DNA of 64,000 bases from an uncultured Erysipelotrichaceae bacterium (GCA_902761685.1 CACWLI010000002.1:62001-126000), one strand, 5' to 3'. Positions 42,567-51,875 are shown, numbered from the stretch's first letter. Made by a program: numbers and translations. The notes: generated from the letters alone by a model not told the origin.

Positions 42567-44897
42567 ATGAACGAATATGAAAAAATGGATGCTTATTTTA
42601 GAGCAGCTAATTATTTATCTTTAGGTCAATTGTACTTAAAAGATAATCCGTTATTAAAGGAACCTTTATCGCTTGAACATATAAAACCAAATGTTGTTGG
42701 ACACTGGGGGACTGCTCCTGGACAAAATTTTATATATGTTCATTTGAATAGAATTATAAAAAAATATGATTTAGATATGATATATATATCTGGACCCGGA
42801 CATGGTGGACAAGCAATAGTATCAAATACTTATTTAGAAGGTAGTTATACTGAAACATATCCAAGTATTACTGAAGATGAAGAAGGATTAAAAAAATTAT
42901 TTAAACAATTTAGTTTTCCAGGAGGTATATCTTCCCATGTTGCTCCAGAAACACCTGGTAGTATAAATGAAGGTGGAGAACTAGGTTATTCATTATCTCA
43001 TGCTTTTGGTGCAGTATTAGATAATCCAAATTTAATAGCTGCTTGTGTTGTTGGAGATGGAGAAGCAGAAACTGGGCCACTAGCAGCATCATGGCATTTA
43101 AATAAAATTATTAATCCATTAACTGACGGAGTTGTATTACCAATTCTACATTTAAATGGATATAAAATTGCTAATCCAACTATTTTTTCTAGAATTCCAG
43201 AAGAAGAATTACTTTCATTCTTTGAGGGATGTGGTTGGAAACCATATATTGTTGAAGAAAGCAATACTATGAAATTACATGAATTGATGGCTAAGACATT
43301 AGATAAATGTATTGAAGAAATTAAAGAAATAAAAAGTAAAACTAGACTTAATAAAAGAGCAGTTTTACCAATGATTATTCTTAAAACTCCAAAGGGATGG
43401 ACAGGACCAAAGATGGTTGATAATAAACCTGTTGAAGGTAGTTTTAGATCTCACCAAGTTCCAATTGCCGTAAATAAGGATCATCCTGAAAATGTAAGTG
43501 TATTAGAGGCATGGTTAAAAAGTTATAAACCAGAAGAATTGTTTGATGAGAATGGCAAGTTAATATCTGAACTAAAAGAATTAGCACCATCTGGAAACAG
43601 ACGTATGGGTATGAATCCTCATGCTAATGGTGGAATGCTTTTAGAAGAGTTAAATATTCCTGATTTTAGAGATTATGCTATTGATATAAAAGAACGTGGA
43701 GAAGTAATATCTCAAGATATGATGGAATTAGGTAGATTTATTAGAGATATAATTAAATTAAATGAAGATAAAAAGAATTTTAGAATATTTGGACCTGATG
43801 AAGCATTATCAAATAGATTAAATCATGTATTTGAAGTTACTAATAGACAATGGAATGGTATTACATATGATACTGATGAATTCTTAGATAATAGTGGTAG
43901 AGTAATTGATTCAGTTTTATCAGAACATATTTGTGAAGGTATGTTAGAAGGTTACTTATTAACTGGTAGACATGGTTTCTTCCATAGTTATGAAGCATTT
44001 ATTAGAATTGTTGATTCAATGGCATCTCAACATGCTAAATGGTTAAAGGTTACTAAAGAACTTCCATGGAGAAGGGAAATATCATCTTTAAACTATATAT
44101 TAGCTTCATATGTATGGCAACAAGATCATAATGGATTTACTCATCAAGATCCAGGATTCTTAAATCATTTAGTTACTAAAAAAGCAGATACAGTTAGAAT
44201 ATATTTACCACCTGATACTAATACATTAATTTCATGTTTTGATCATTGTATTAGAAGTAAAAATTATATTAATGTAATAGTTGCATCTAAACATCCAAGA
44301 AGTCAATGGTTAACTATGGATGAGGCAATCAAACATTGTACCAAAGGTTTAGGTATTTGGGAATTTGCAAGTAATGATAATGGAGAAGAACCAGATTTAG
44401 TTATGGCTTGTGCTGGTGAAACACCAACTATTGAAGCACTAGCTGCTACTAAAATATTAAGAGAACATTTTCCTGAATTAAAAATAAGATTTATTAATGT
44501 AGTTGATTTAATGAAATTAGAAAGTTCTTCTAATCATCCACATGGACTTGAAGATGATGAATTTGATAGTTTATTTACTAAGAAGAAACCAATTATATTT
44601 GCATTCCATGGATATCCACATTTAATACATCAATTAGCATATAAAAGATCAAATAAAAATATGCATGTACATGGATATCTTGAAGAGGGAACTATTACAA
44701 CTACATTTGATATGAAAGTTCAAAATAAATTAGATAGATATCATTTAGTAATGGATGCATTAAAATATTTACCTCAATTAGGTGATAGAAAGGCTTCATT
44801 AATTGAATGGTGTAAAGATAAATTAATTGAACATAAGGAATATATCCATGAATATGGAGAAGATATGCCTGAAATAAGAAATTGGACATGGAAATAA
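42567..44897 (+). CDS. Phosphoketolase
   Basis: A 776-residue thiamine-diphosphate enzyme that splits xylulose 5-phosphate (and often fructose 6-phosphate) with phosphate into acetyl phosphate and an aldose phosphate. SGPGHGGQ (about 74-81), [22 protein letters not shown] and GDGEAETGP (about 162-170) form the cofactor and phosphate site; HQDPGFLNH (about 532-540) lies in the pyrimidine domain. It is full length and is the central enzyme of the phosphoketolase or bifid-type route, giving ATP through acetate kinase. AGGAGG precedes the ATG. It is a single-gene unit. Confidence 0.95.
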   Translation: MNEYEKMDAYFRAANYLSLGQLYLKDNPLLKEPLSLEHIKPNVVGHWGTAPGQNFIYVHLNRIIKKYDLDMIYISGPGHGGQAIVSNTYLEGSYTETYPSITEDEEGLKKLFKQFSFPGGISSHVAPETPGSINEGGELGYSLSHAFGAVLDNPNLIAACVVGDGEAETGPLAASWHLNKIINPLTDGVVLPILHLNGYKIANPTIFSRIPEEELLSFFEGCGWKPYIVEESNTMKLHELMAKTLDKCIEEIKEIKSKTRLNKRAVLPMIILKTPKGWTGPKMVDNKPVEGSFRSHQVPIAVNKDHPENVSVLEAWLKSYKPEELFDENGKLISELKELAPSGNRRMGMNPHANGGMLLEELNIPDFRDYAIDIKERGEVISQDMMELGRFIRDIIKLNEDKKNFRIFGPDEALSNRLNHVFEVTNRQWNGITYDTDEFLDNSGRVIDSVLSEHICEGMLEGYLLTGRHGFFHSYEAFIRIVDSMASQHAKWLKVTKELPWRREISSLNYILASYVWQQDHNGFTHQDPGFLNHLVTKKADTVRIYLPPDTNTLISCFDHCIRSKNYINVIVASKHPRSQWLTMDEAIKHCTKGLGIWEFASNDNGEEPDLVMACAGETPTIEALAATKILREHFPELKIRFINVVDLMKLESSSNHPHGLEDDEFDSLFTKKKPIIFAFHGYPHLIHQLAYKRSNKNMHVHGYLEEGTITTTFDMKVQNKLDRYHLVMDALKYLPQLGDRKASLIEWCKDKLIEHKEYIHEYGEDMPEIRNWTWK

Positions 44898-44924
44898 AAA
44901 AAGCTCAACTTTGAGCTTTTTTTT
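44896..44924. terminator. Bidirectional terminator hairpin
   Basis: AAAAGCTCAA pairs with TTGAGCTTTT around CT, followed by a T run. It lies between the phosphoketolase gene and the convergent gene ending at 44929. Confidence 0.85.
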
Positions 44925-44928
44925 AATG

Positions 44929-45465
44929 TTAGATTAAATCTATTTCTGTAATTATATAATCATATTTACTCATATCAATTGTACTATTACAATAAGTACA
45001 AACGCCACTAGCGTTTATATCTAAATTATGTCCACAACTTGGACATCTTCTAGCTAGTCCAAGTTCAGTTGCATTTAAGTATTTTGAAAATACAATCTTA
45101 TGATTTAATTCTATTCTGTGATCGTTTATTCCGCTAACATAATCACCTTCATCATTTAAAAAGTAATCCATATATCTTGATGTTAAGTTAACAATTATAT
45201 TTATTTTTTCATTATCTACTACAACGTTTGAAATATTAGTTGATTTAACATTCATTTCATCAAATAATCTAATAAGATTTTTTGATTTATATCCTTCAAC
45301 TAAAGTATTAAATTTTTCATATATTTCATCTGACAAATAATGTTTAACACTACTAATATCATTATCCATAATTGCAGATAATATCATTATAAATATATGA
45401 TCCGCTTTACTTAAAAACATCGCTTCATTAAAATTAACATCATATTTTGTTATTTCTTCTATCAT
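44929..45465 (-). CDS. Tim44-like domain protein with zinc ribbon
   Basis: A 178-residue soluble protein. FLSKADHIFIMILSAIM and HYLSDEIYEKFNTLVEGY fit the start of a Tim44-like (NTF2-type) domain. The C-terminus carries RRCPSCGHNLDINASG followed by CTYCNS, a four-Cys zinc ribbon (C-x2-C ... C-x2-C). AGGAGG precedes the ATG. It follows the related gene at 45479-46285 by 13 nt, so both are in one operon. It lacks the membrane anchor that the partner has. Confidence 0.7.
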   Translation of the reverse strand: MIEEITKYDVNFNEAMFLSKADHIFIMILSAIMDNDISSVKHYLSDEIYEKFNTLVEGYKSKNLIRLFDEMNVKSTNISNVVVDNEKINIIVNLTSRYMDYFLNDEGDYVSGINDHRIELNHKIVFSKYLNATELGLARRCPSCGHNLDINASGVCTYCNSTIDMSKYDYIITEIDLI

Positions 45466-45478
45466 ATTTTCCTCCTAA

Positions 45479-46285
45479 TTATCTTTGTCTTTTGTTTTCT
45501 TTTTTAGACATAATCCAATCATGATTATTGTTAACTATAACGCTATTGCAGTATTCACATACATTACTTCCACTATTAGATAATGGAGCATTACAGTTGG
45601 GGCATTTATTGCTTTTTTTACTTATACTTCTAACAAATGTAAGTTCATATGTATTTGTTACTCTATTTTGATTGTTTCCTCTAACAATTTTATTGTTTTT
45701 GTCTACTATATAATCATAAAATGTAACACATGTCTCTGTTTTTATGACGTATTCTTTTTCTGTTTTTTCATAGTATGTAATAAAGTTATGTACTAAATTA
45801 AAACTATTCATAACATTTTTTTGTTTTTTAACACTGAGTGTTTTTAATTGTGATACATATGAATTATATAACTCATCAGATAATAATGTTCTTAATTTAT
45901 CATAGTTAAAATTCATCCATGCATCTTGTGTATCTAAATAAATTTGATATGCCATTTTTAAGAAAGCATCATGATCAAATTCTGGTATTTCTTGTTTTAT
46001 TTTTTCTGAAAGAGCTAATGACTCTTGCTTCATCTTTTCCATGAGTTCTTTATGTTTTTTTGCTTGAACTATACAAACTATAATAACAATAATGATTATA
46101 ATCAAAGTAACTATTGGGTCACCACTTTCTCCACCGCCAGAAGAATCCCAATCAGAATCAAATCCACCTGAATCAAAACTAGTATCAAATCCACTATCAG
46201 CGTGAACAGCAACAAAATTGAAGCTAAAATAAGCTAAAAAAGCAACTAATAATAGTATTATAATAAATGTTTTTTTCTTCTTCAT
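45479..46285 (-). CDS. Membrane-anchored Tim44-like protein with zinc ribbon
   Basis: A 268-residue protein with a signal-like hydrophobic start (about 5-27), a Gly/Ser/Asp-rich linker (30-54), a second hydrophobic segment (about 58-76), a charged helix and a Tim44-like domain (from about HDAFLKMAYQIYLDTQ). It ends in a zinc ribbon, CPNCNAPLSNSGSNVCEYCNS split over two pairs of Cys. Bacterial Tim44-domain proteins of this layout are common and poorly understood. The two-anchor topology would place the Tim44 and ribbon parts in the cytoplasm. It is the first gene of a two-gene unit. Confidence 0.72.
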   Translation of the reverse strand: MKKKKTFIIILLLVAFLAYFSFNFVAVHADSGFDTSFDSGGFDSDWDSSGGGESGDPIVTLIIIIIVIIVCIVQAKKHKELMEKMKQESLALSEKIKQEIPEFDHDAFLKMAYQIYLDTQDAWMNFNYDKLRTLLSDELYNSYVSQLKTLSVKKQKNVMNSFNLVHNFITYYEKTEKEYVIKTETCVTFYDYIVDKNNKIVRGNNQNRVTNTYELTFVRSISKKSNKCPNCNAPLSNSGSNVCEYCNSVIVNNNHDWIMSKKENKRQR

Positions 46286-46399
46286 TACTACCTCGATTTT
46301 ACTTAAATTAATTATATCATAGTAGTAATTTATATAGAATAAAAAACTTACAAAAAAAATAAAATATTTTATAATTATTAATAAGAAAAGGTGGTAATT

Positions 46400-46459
46400 A
46401 TGTTTAAATTAAATGATTATGTTATAAGTAAAGTTGAAGAAAAAATAAAAGAAGATTAG
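46400..46459 (+). CDS. Micro-ORF, 19 residues
   Basis: ATG 46400 to TAG 46459 encodes MFKLNDYVISKVEEKIKED. AAAGGTGG (46387-46394) is a strong, well-spaced ribosome binding site, and the terminator hairpin begins within its last codons, so it has the signals of a tiny gene. The peptide could form an amphipathic charged helix. It lies between the divergent-side start of the Tim44-like operon and the end of murE. Expression is not proven. Confidence 0.4.
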   Translation: MFKLNDYVISKVEEKIKED

Positions 46460-46478
46460 TTATTAATCTTCTTTTTTA
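46447..46478. terminator. Bidirectional terminator hairpin
   Basis: AAAAGAAGATTA (46447-46458) pairs with TAATCTTCTTTT (46464-46475) around GTTAT. It can serve the micro-ORF on + and murE on -. Confidence 0.75.
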
Positions 46479-47830
46479 TAATTTAATACTTCTTCTGCAT
46501 CATCTAAATGATATTTTGTTTTTCCAATTATTTGATAATTCTCGTGTCCTTTACCTAGTATTAATAGAATATCATTTTCTTTCATCATATCAATACCCTT
46601 TTTAATAGCAGTTTTTCTATCAAATTCAACTTCATAATTATCTTTTTTAATTCCTGATAAAATATCATTCATTATTTTATTTTCATCTTCTGTTCTTGGA
46701 TTATCATTTGTAAGAATAACATAGTCACTTAATCTAGTAGCTATTTCTCCCATGATAGGTCTTTTTTTAGGATCTCTATCTCCACCACATCCGATTATTG
46801 TGATAATTCTATTCTTTTTAAGTTCATTATATGCACTGATAACTTTTAATACAGCATCTGGTGTATGTGCATAATCTATAACTGCAAATCCATTATTAAC
46901 TTTATATCCTTCACATCTACCCTTAGGTGCTTTTAAAGTATTAGTTTTGGTAATTATATCTTCTATATTAAAACCATATTCTTTAACTATTGATAAACAA
47001 GTTAAATAGTTATAAACATTAAATTTACTAGTTAATGGTATAAGTACATTGTATTCTTTGTTACCATAACTAAATTTTAGTTTTGTTTCACTTGGATTAG
47101 TATCAAAATCAATTATTTTGTAATCTCCATTATAACCAAATGTAATAAATTTATGATTATCTTTTTTAAATCTATCATGAACTTCATCATCTGAGTTTGC
47201 AATTATAATAGCGTTATCTTTTAAATGATCTAATATCATTAATTTAGCGTTTAAGTAATTTTCCATAGTTTTATGATAATCTAAGTGATCTTCTGTAAGA
47301 TTTGTGAAAGAAATAATAGAGTAATTAATACCATATAATCTATCATAAGATAGAGCTTGTGAACTAACTTCCATAACAACTGCTTTGCATCCAGATTCTC
47401 TAGCGTGAACTAACAACTTATAAACAGTTAAAACATCTGGAGTAGTATTGTTAAGTTCAATAAATTCATCTTTGTGATAGTAACCGATTGTACCAATGTA
47501 TGCAGTATCTACACCTAAACTAAGTAACATTTGATATGTCAAATAACAACTAGTTGTTTTACCATTTGTACCAGTAACTCCAATTAATGTTAATTCATTA
47601 ATTATATTACCATATTCTTTTTTTAATGTTTCCTTTAAATAAACATCAGTGTTATCTACTTTAATATATTCTACATCTTTTAAATTTAAATCTTTTTCTC
47701 CAACAATAGTAGTTGCTCCTTTTGTAATAGCTGAATCAATAAAATCATGTCCATCTACTGTTAAACCTTTTAAAGCAATAAAAGTTTGTCCTTTTTCTAC
47801 TTTTCTTGAGTCACATTCATATTTAAACAT
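46463..47830 (-). CDS. murE: UDP-MurNAc-tripeptide synthetase, mDAP type
   Basis: A 455-residue Mur ligase that adds the third stem residue. GVTGTNGKTTSCYLTYQ is the ATP loop; EVSSQAL and SFTNLTEDHLDYH are central motifs; DNPRTEDE (376-383) is the specificity motif, where DNPR marks meso-diaminopimelate users. So the wall should contain mDAP, not lysine. ATG 47830 follows GGAGG. It is a single-gene unit, apart from murF and ddl at 10-13 kb. Confidence 0.93.
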   Translation of the reverse strand: MFKYECDSRKVEKGQTFIALKGLTVDGHDFIDSAITKGATTIVGEKDLNLKDVEYIKVDNTDVYLKETLKKEYGNIINELTLIGVTGTNGKTTSCYLTYQMLLSLGVDTAYIGTIGYYHKDEFIELNNTTPDVLTVYKLLVHARESGCKAVVMEVSSQALSYDRLYGINYSIISFTNLTEDHLDYHKTMENYLNAKLMILDHLKDNAIIIANSDDEVHDRFKKDNHKFITFGYNGDYKIIDFDTNPSETKLKFSYGNKEYNVLIPLTSKFNVYNYLTCLSIVKEYGFNIEDIITKTNTLKAPKGRCEGYKVNNGFAVIDYAHTPDAVLKVISAYNELKKNRIITIIGCGGDRDPKKRPIMGEIATRLSDYVILTNDNPRTEDENKIMNDILSGIKKDNYEVEFDRKTAIKKGIDMMKENDILLILGKGHENYQIIGKTKYHLDDAEEVLNYKKED

Positions 47831-47891
47831 AAATTTACCTCCATTAAAATTATATCATTATTTTAGATTTTAATATATAACTATAATTCCA

Positions 47892-47916
47892 CAAGTATTC
47901 CACATTTAAATACTTG
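47892..47916. promoter_or_regulatory. Operator-like inverted repeat upstream of mscL
   Basis: CAAGTATT (47892-47899) and AATACTTG (47909-47916) form a perfect 8-nt dyad with a 9-nt gap. It overlaps the -35 of the mscL promoter. Confidence 0.4.
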
Positions 47917-47942
47917 AAGTGAATAATAAAATTTGTTAAAAT
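47914..47942 (+). promoter_or_regulatory. Promoter of mscL
   Basis: TTGAAG (47914-47919), 17-nt spacer ending in TGT, and TAAAAT (47937-47942). Confidence 0.6.
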
Positions 47943-47965
47943 AAGTTCGAGTTGGAGGTAAGATA

Positions 47966-48436
47966 ATGGCTAAAAATGAAAAGATTGTTAAAGCTAAAGA
48001 AAAATCATTAGGATTATTTGGTGAGTTTATGACATTTATTAAAAGAGGAAATGTTGTAGATATGGCAGTTGGTGTTGTTATTGGTGGAGCTTTTGGAAAT
48101 ATTGTTACTTCTTTAGTTAATGATATTATTATGCCACTTGTATCATTATTAACTGGTGGTCTTGATTTCTCTAATTGGTTTGTTGCTTTAGATGGTGAAA
48201 CTTATGCAACTTTAGCAGATGCTCAAGCTGCAGGAGCTGCTACACTTAATTATGGTAATCTAATTTCAGTTATTCTTAATTTTATTATTGTTGCTTTTTG
48301 TATTTTCTTAGTTATTAAAGCAATGAATAAATTCTTAAGAAAGAAAGAAGAACCAAAAGAAGAAAAACCAGCACCTAAATCAGATGAAGTTTTACTTTTA
48401 GAAGAAATAAGAGATTTAATGAAAAAAAGAAAATAA
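47966..48436 (+). CDS. mscL: Large-conductance mechanosensitive channel
   Basis: A 156-residue channel that opens under membrane tension to release solutes after osmotic down-shock. [24 protein letters not shown] is the N-terminal helix and first membrane helix (key part [17 protein letters not shown]); [21 protein letters not shown] is the second. A periplasmic loop of ~30 residues and a charged C-terminal helix ([11 protein letters not shown]) complete it. GGAGGTAAG precedes the ATG. It is a single-gene unit with a strong terminator. Confidence 0.95.
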   Translation: MAKNEKIVKAKEKSLGLFGEFMTFIKRGNVVDMAVGVVIGGAFGNIVTSLVNDIIMPLVSLLTGGLDFSNWFVALDGETYATLADAQAAGAATLNYGNLISVILNFIIVAFCIFLVIKAMNKFLRKKEEPKEEKPAPKSDEVLLLEEIRDLMKKRK

Positions 48437-48463
48437 TTTAGAAATTCTAAATTATTTTTTTTC
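48432..48463. terminator. Bidirectional terminator hairpin
   Basis: Perfect 12-bp stem AATAATTTAGAA (48432-48443) / TTCTAAATTATT (48445-48456), then T-rich sequence. It lies between mscL and the convergent LysR gene. Confidence 0.7.
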
Positions 48464-49345
48464 TGTTATTATTTCGATTAATTTTTTAGTACTAAAATTT
48501 GATTCATGCTTTTTTGATAATGCAATTCCTATGTATCTACATGGTATTTTTTCTTTTATGTTTAATTCATATAGTTCATTGTTTTTTAATTCATTTTTAA
48601 TATAATCCTTTGTTACATATCCTATACCAAGACCAATTTTGGCAAATTCAAGTACTAGTGAATAACTAGCTAGTTCCATATTGGGTTTAAAAATTACACC
48701 ATTACTACTAGCAAAGTTATCTAAAAATTCTCTGGTATTTGATCCTTTAGTTTGAAGTATCAAAGGATATTTATTTAGTTCTTTTATTGATAAATTTTTA
48801 TTAACTAATTCTAAATAATTATCATTTACAACAAAACAATCATTAATTTTTTTACATTTTATTATATCAATATCATTTCCATAATTTTCTTTTGCTATAT
48901 TTAATATAATAATATCAATTAATCCATTTCTAAGTTTTGGTAATAATTCTGATGTAACATTAGTAATAATTTGTATATCTATTTTTGGATGCATTTCATG
49001 AAATTTTTTTAAATAAGGAAGTAAAAACTCTTTTGTAAGTGTTGCACTTACTCCTATTTTTATGCAACCAGTTTCTAAATTAACTAGTTCAGTAAACTTA
49101 TTCTCTGCATTATTTATATATTCTATAGCTTGCCTAATATAATTATAAAATTCTTTTCCTTCCTCAGTTAGTATTACACCTCTTTTGGTTCTAACAAATA
49201 GGCTACCTCCTAATTGCTCTTCTAAGTTTTTAATTGATTTACTAATTGCAGGTTGTGAGATGTTTAATTCTTCACTAGCTTTTGTAATATTTTTATTGTT
49301 TGCTACTGTATAAAATACTCTATACAATTCAAAATCTATATTCAT
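48452..49345 (-). CDS. LysR-family transcriptional regulator (second copy)
   Basis: A 297-residue regulator with winged helix at ~1-60 (ITKASEELNISQPAISKSIK, then LGGSLFVRTKRGVILT) and an effector-binding domain. It is a clear paralogue of the LysR at 16308-17192: same FELY-VFY start, same spacing and very similar central strands. ATG 49345 has GGAGG upstream. An upstream dyad and a 12-mer shared with the first copy's control region suggest a common DNA-binding specificity. The divergent neighbour is a Nudix gene. Effector unknown. Confidence 0.88.
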   Translation of the reverse strand: MNIDFELYRVFYTVANNKNITKASEELNISQPAISKSIKNLEEQLGGSLFVRTKRGVILTEEGKEFYNYIRQAIEYINNAENKFTELVNLETGCIKIGVSATLTKEFLLPYLKKFHEMHPKIDIQIITNVTSELLPKLRNGLIDIIILNIAKENYGNDIDIIKCKKINDCFVVNDNYLELVNKNLSIKELNKYPLILQTKGSNTREFLDNFASSNGVIFKPNMELASYSLVLEFAKIGLGIGYVTKDYIKNELKNNELYELNIKEKIPCRYIGIALSKKHESNFSTKKLIEIITEKK

Positions 49346-49357
49346 TATAACCTCCAG

Positions 49358-49372
49358 TTATGATAAACATAA
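49358..49372. promoter_or_regulatory. Probable LysR operator
   Basis: TTATG-N5-CATAA perfect dyad just upstream of the LysR ribosome binding site, in the same position as the dyad of the first LysR gene. Confidence 0.5.
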
Positions 49373-49406
49373 TAAATATGTATTTAAATTATATCAATAA
49401 AAGGCT

Positions 49407-49418
49407 TATAATACAAGT
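49407..49418 (+). promoter_or_regulatory. -10 box with shared LysR-linked 12-mer
   Basis: TATAATACAAGT, identical to 17253-17264. TATAAT may be the -10 of the Nudix operon; ACAAGT with the upstream CTT makes a CTT-N7-AAG half dyad. Confidence 0.45.
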
Positions 49419-49433
49419 GAATGGAGGAGAAAT

Positions 49434-50093
49434 ATGAAAAGAATAATAAATAATCCAGGTAATTTAACAGATGAAAGTTTGGATATGACTACGAATAAAG
49501 TAAGAGCTATTATATTAAATAATTTATACATTACTATTGTAGATTATGAAAATGTTTTAATGCTACCTGGTGGTAAAGTTGAATATGGCGAAAATGAAAG
49601 AGAAGCTTTAACACGAGAATTAAAAGAAGAATTAGGGCTAGATATTTGTAATTATAAAGTAATACCATTTGTTGAATATAAACATTATTTACATAATTAT
49701 CCATCTAAAAATGGTGAAGTAATTAATAGGTTAGTTACAACAAAATATTTTATCGTAAAAACTGCTAACAAAATTGATTTATCAAAAAATAATTTAACAG
49801 AAAGTGAGAAAAATCAAACATTTATTGCTTTTAATAAAAGCATTTTATTTATTGATAGCTTAATTAATAATTATAAATCAAATAATCCAAGATGGCCATA
49901 TTTTGAAAAAGAACTAAAAGATATTCTTTGTGAATTAAAGATTGTGTTTAAAGAATTATTTGAAGATGCTGCTCGTGAGGCTGTTCAAGACCCAAATAGT
50001 TGGAAAATGATACCAGATACAGCTGTATATATTGATAATGATAATGCAATTAGATTAATAAAAAATAATAAAAAAGTAGCTGATTATTCTTGA
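49434..50093 (+). CDS. Nudix hydrolase with C-terminal extension
   Basis: A 219-residue protein. GGKVEYGENEREALTRELKEELG (about 43-65) is a complete Nudix box; its key acidic residues are in RELKEELG. The enzyme would hydrolyse a nucleoside diphosphate linked to another group; substrate open. The extra ~90 residues after the Nudix domain (about 130-219) are unrecognised. It leads an operon with coaE and coaD, so a CoA- or nucleotide-related substrate is possible by context. GGAGGAG precedes the ATG. Confidence 0.82.
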   Translation: MKRIINNPGNLTDESLDMTTNKVRAIILNNLYITIVDYENVLMLPGGKVEYGENEREALTRELKEELGLDICNYKVIPFVEYKHYLHNYPSKNGEVINRLVTTKYFIVKTANKIDLSKNNLTESEKNQTFIAFNKSILFIDSLINNYKSNNPRWPYFEKELKDILCELKIVFKELFEDAAREAVQDPNSWKMIPDTAVYIDNDNAIRLIKNNKKVADYS

Positions 50094-50647
50094 TCATAGG
50101 TATTTGTGGTAAGTCTGGTTGTGGTAAAAGTACATTAGCAAATCAAATAATAGAATTAACAAATAATAGAGCTATACATTTAGATATTGATAAAGTTGGT
50201 CACAAAGTATTAGTACTACCAGAAGTTAAAAAAGAATTAATAAATTCATTTGGAAAGTCTATTATTAAAAATAATGAGGTTGATAGAAAAAGTCTTGGAA
50301 AAATAGTTTTTAACTCAAAAAATGAGATGAGTAAATTATCTGAAATCACATGGAAATATATGCAAATAGAAATTGATAGTTTTTTAAAAATATACAAAGA
50401 TAAAATTATAATTCTTGATTGGTTATTATTACCAATTTCAAAATATTTTGATATGTGTGATATAAAAATACTTTTAGATGTTCCATATGAAGTTAGAAAA
50501 CAAAGAGCAACTAAAAGAGATAGAATATCAGAAGAAGAATTTGATTTAAGAGAAAAATCAAGTATTGAGTTTGATGAGAGTACTTTTGATTATGTTATAA
50601 AAGAAGATAACGATATAATTGTTAGAAAGTTGGTGAAATTATTATGA
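50090..50647 (+). CDS. coaE: Dephospho-CoA kinase
   Basis: A 185-residue P-loop kinase for the last step of CoA synthesis. IGICGKSGCGKSTLANQ is the Walker A, HLDIDKVGHKVL the substrate Asp region (usually DAD), and RATKRDRISEEEF the lid with its conserved arginines. It starts with TTG, which overlaps the stop of the Nudix gene (TTGA), so it depends on coupling. It overlaps coaD by 4 nt. The nearest alternative in-frame start would cut off the P-loop, so TTG is the best choice. Confidence 0.85.
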   Translation: MIIGICGKSGCGKSTLANQIIELTNNRAIHLDIDKVGHKVLVLPEVKKELINSFGKSIIKNNEVDRKSLGKIVFNSKNEMSKLSEITWKYMQIEIDSFLKIYKDKIIILDWLLLPISKYFDMCDIKILLDVPYEVRKQRATKRDRISEEEFDLREKSSIEFDESTFDYVIKEDNDIIVRKLVKLL

Positions 50648-51126
50648 CAAAAGTTTTATATCCAGGAAGTTTTGATCCATTAACTAAAGGTCATATGGAT
50701 ATTGTCAATCAAACGTTAGAATTATTTGATGAAATTGTAATAGCAGTTATGATGAATAGCAATAAAAAAAATCCATTTTTTACTATAGAAGAAAGAGTAG
50801 AAATGATAAGTAAACTATATGAAAAATATGATAATATAAAAGTTATTAGTGGAAGTGGAGCTACTGTTGATGTTGCTTTATTAAATGAATGCAGTGCTAT
50901 TATAAGAGGACTTAGAAGTTTGAGTGATTATGATTATGAAGTTCAAATGGCTCAGATTAATAAAGAAATATCTAATGGAAGAATAAATACTATTTGTTTA
51001 TTTGCTGATAAGAATCAACAATTTACATCTTCTAGTATGGTAAGAGAATTATTTTATTTAGATAAAGATATATCACAATATGTAGATGATAGTATTAAAT
51101 ATAGAATGTTACTAAGGAGACATTAA
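50644..51126 (+). CDS. coaD: Phosphopantetheine adenylyltransferase
   Basis: A 160-residue nucleotidyltransferase for the fourth step of CoA synthesis. YPGSFDPLTKGHMDIV holds the nucleotide-binding motif (usually TxGH; here TKGH), NKKNPFFTIEERVEM and IIRGLRSLSDYDYE are the pantetheine-binding blocks, and SSSMVREL is the C-terminal ATP-binding motif. It is normal length. Its ATG overlaps the coaE stop, so steps 4 and 5 of the pathway are made together. Confidence 0.95.
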   Translation: MTKVLYPGSFDPLTKGHMDIVNQTLELFDEIVIAVMMNSNKKNPFFTIEERVEMISKLYEKYDNIKVISGSGATVDVALLNECSAIIRGLRSLSDYDYEVQMAQINKEISNGRINTICLFADKNQQFTSSSMVRELFYLDKDISQYVDDSIKYRMLLRRH

Positions 51127-51127
51127 T

Positions 51128-51874
51128 ATGAATGATATCGTTGTTATTCCGCTTGGAACAGTATCTCCTTATTGTAAAGGAATACATAATTGTCCAGGAT
51201 TTTTAATTAAATATAAAAAATATAATATATTATTAGATTGTGGTAATGGTATAACCAGATACTTAGATTTTCCAAATATATTAATTAATTTAACTGTATT
51301 AATATCACATATGCATAGTGATCATTATGGAGATTTGGATTCAATTAACTATTCTGCATATGTTTATCATAATTTGGGGTTTATTAGTGATAAAATAAAT
51401 ATTTATTCACCAGATATTAACAACTGTTTTAATAGTATTAATTATTCAACATATCATAGTATTGAAAATGATATGGTAATAAAAATAGATGATTTAAATA
51501 TAACATTTCATGATAACAAATCACATGGAATAGAATCATATATGATTAAATTGGATAATGGTAGAAATAGAATTGTATATACTTCTGATATAGGAAGTAC
51601 TAATTTGAAAGATGCAATTGATTTTTGTGAAAATAGTGACTTATTAATATGTGAAAGCTCATTGATTAGGGAAAATAATAGTAAGTTGAAAAATCACTTA
51701 CATGCTTATGAAGCTGCATTGTTAGCAAAAAAATCAAAATCTAAACAATTGATGTTAACACATTTTTTTCCAGAAATTGATAAGTCAGAATACTTAAGTG
51801 AAGCATGTGAAGTATTTAGAAATGTTTTAGTTGCAGAAGAGAACAAAGAAATAAAATTAGAAAGGAAGTTTTAA
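51128..51874 (+). CDS. Metallo-beta-lactamase-fold hydrolase
   Basis: A 248-residue MBL-fold protein. ISHMHSDHYGD is the HxHxDH metal motif; YTSDIG, CESSL and LTHFFPE give the remaining metal ligands in the order found in RNase Z-like enzymes. It lacks the long flexible arm of true RNase Z, so the substrate may be an RNA, a cyclic nucleotide or another phosphodiester. It starts 1 nt after the coaD stop. Confidence 0.82.
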   Translation: MNDIVVIPLGTVSPYCKGIHNCPGFLIKYKKYNILLDCGNGITRYLDFPNILINLTVLISHMHSDHYGDLDSINYSAYVYHNLGFISDKINIYSPDINNCFNSINYSTYHSIENDMVIKIDDLNITFHDNKSHGIESYMIKLDNGRNRIVYTSDIGSTNLKDAIDFCENSDLLICESSLIRENNSKLKNHLHAYEAALLAKKSKSKQLMLTHFFPEIDKSEYLSEACEVFRNVLVAEENKEIKLERKF

Positions 51875-51875
51875 A

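Noticed and set aside
42910..43264. - strand frames of 60 and 88 codons
   Set aside because: They are antisense to the conserved cofactor-binding region of phosphoketolase and lack signals of translation.
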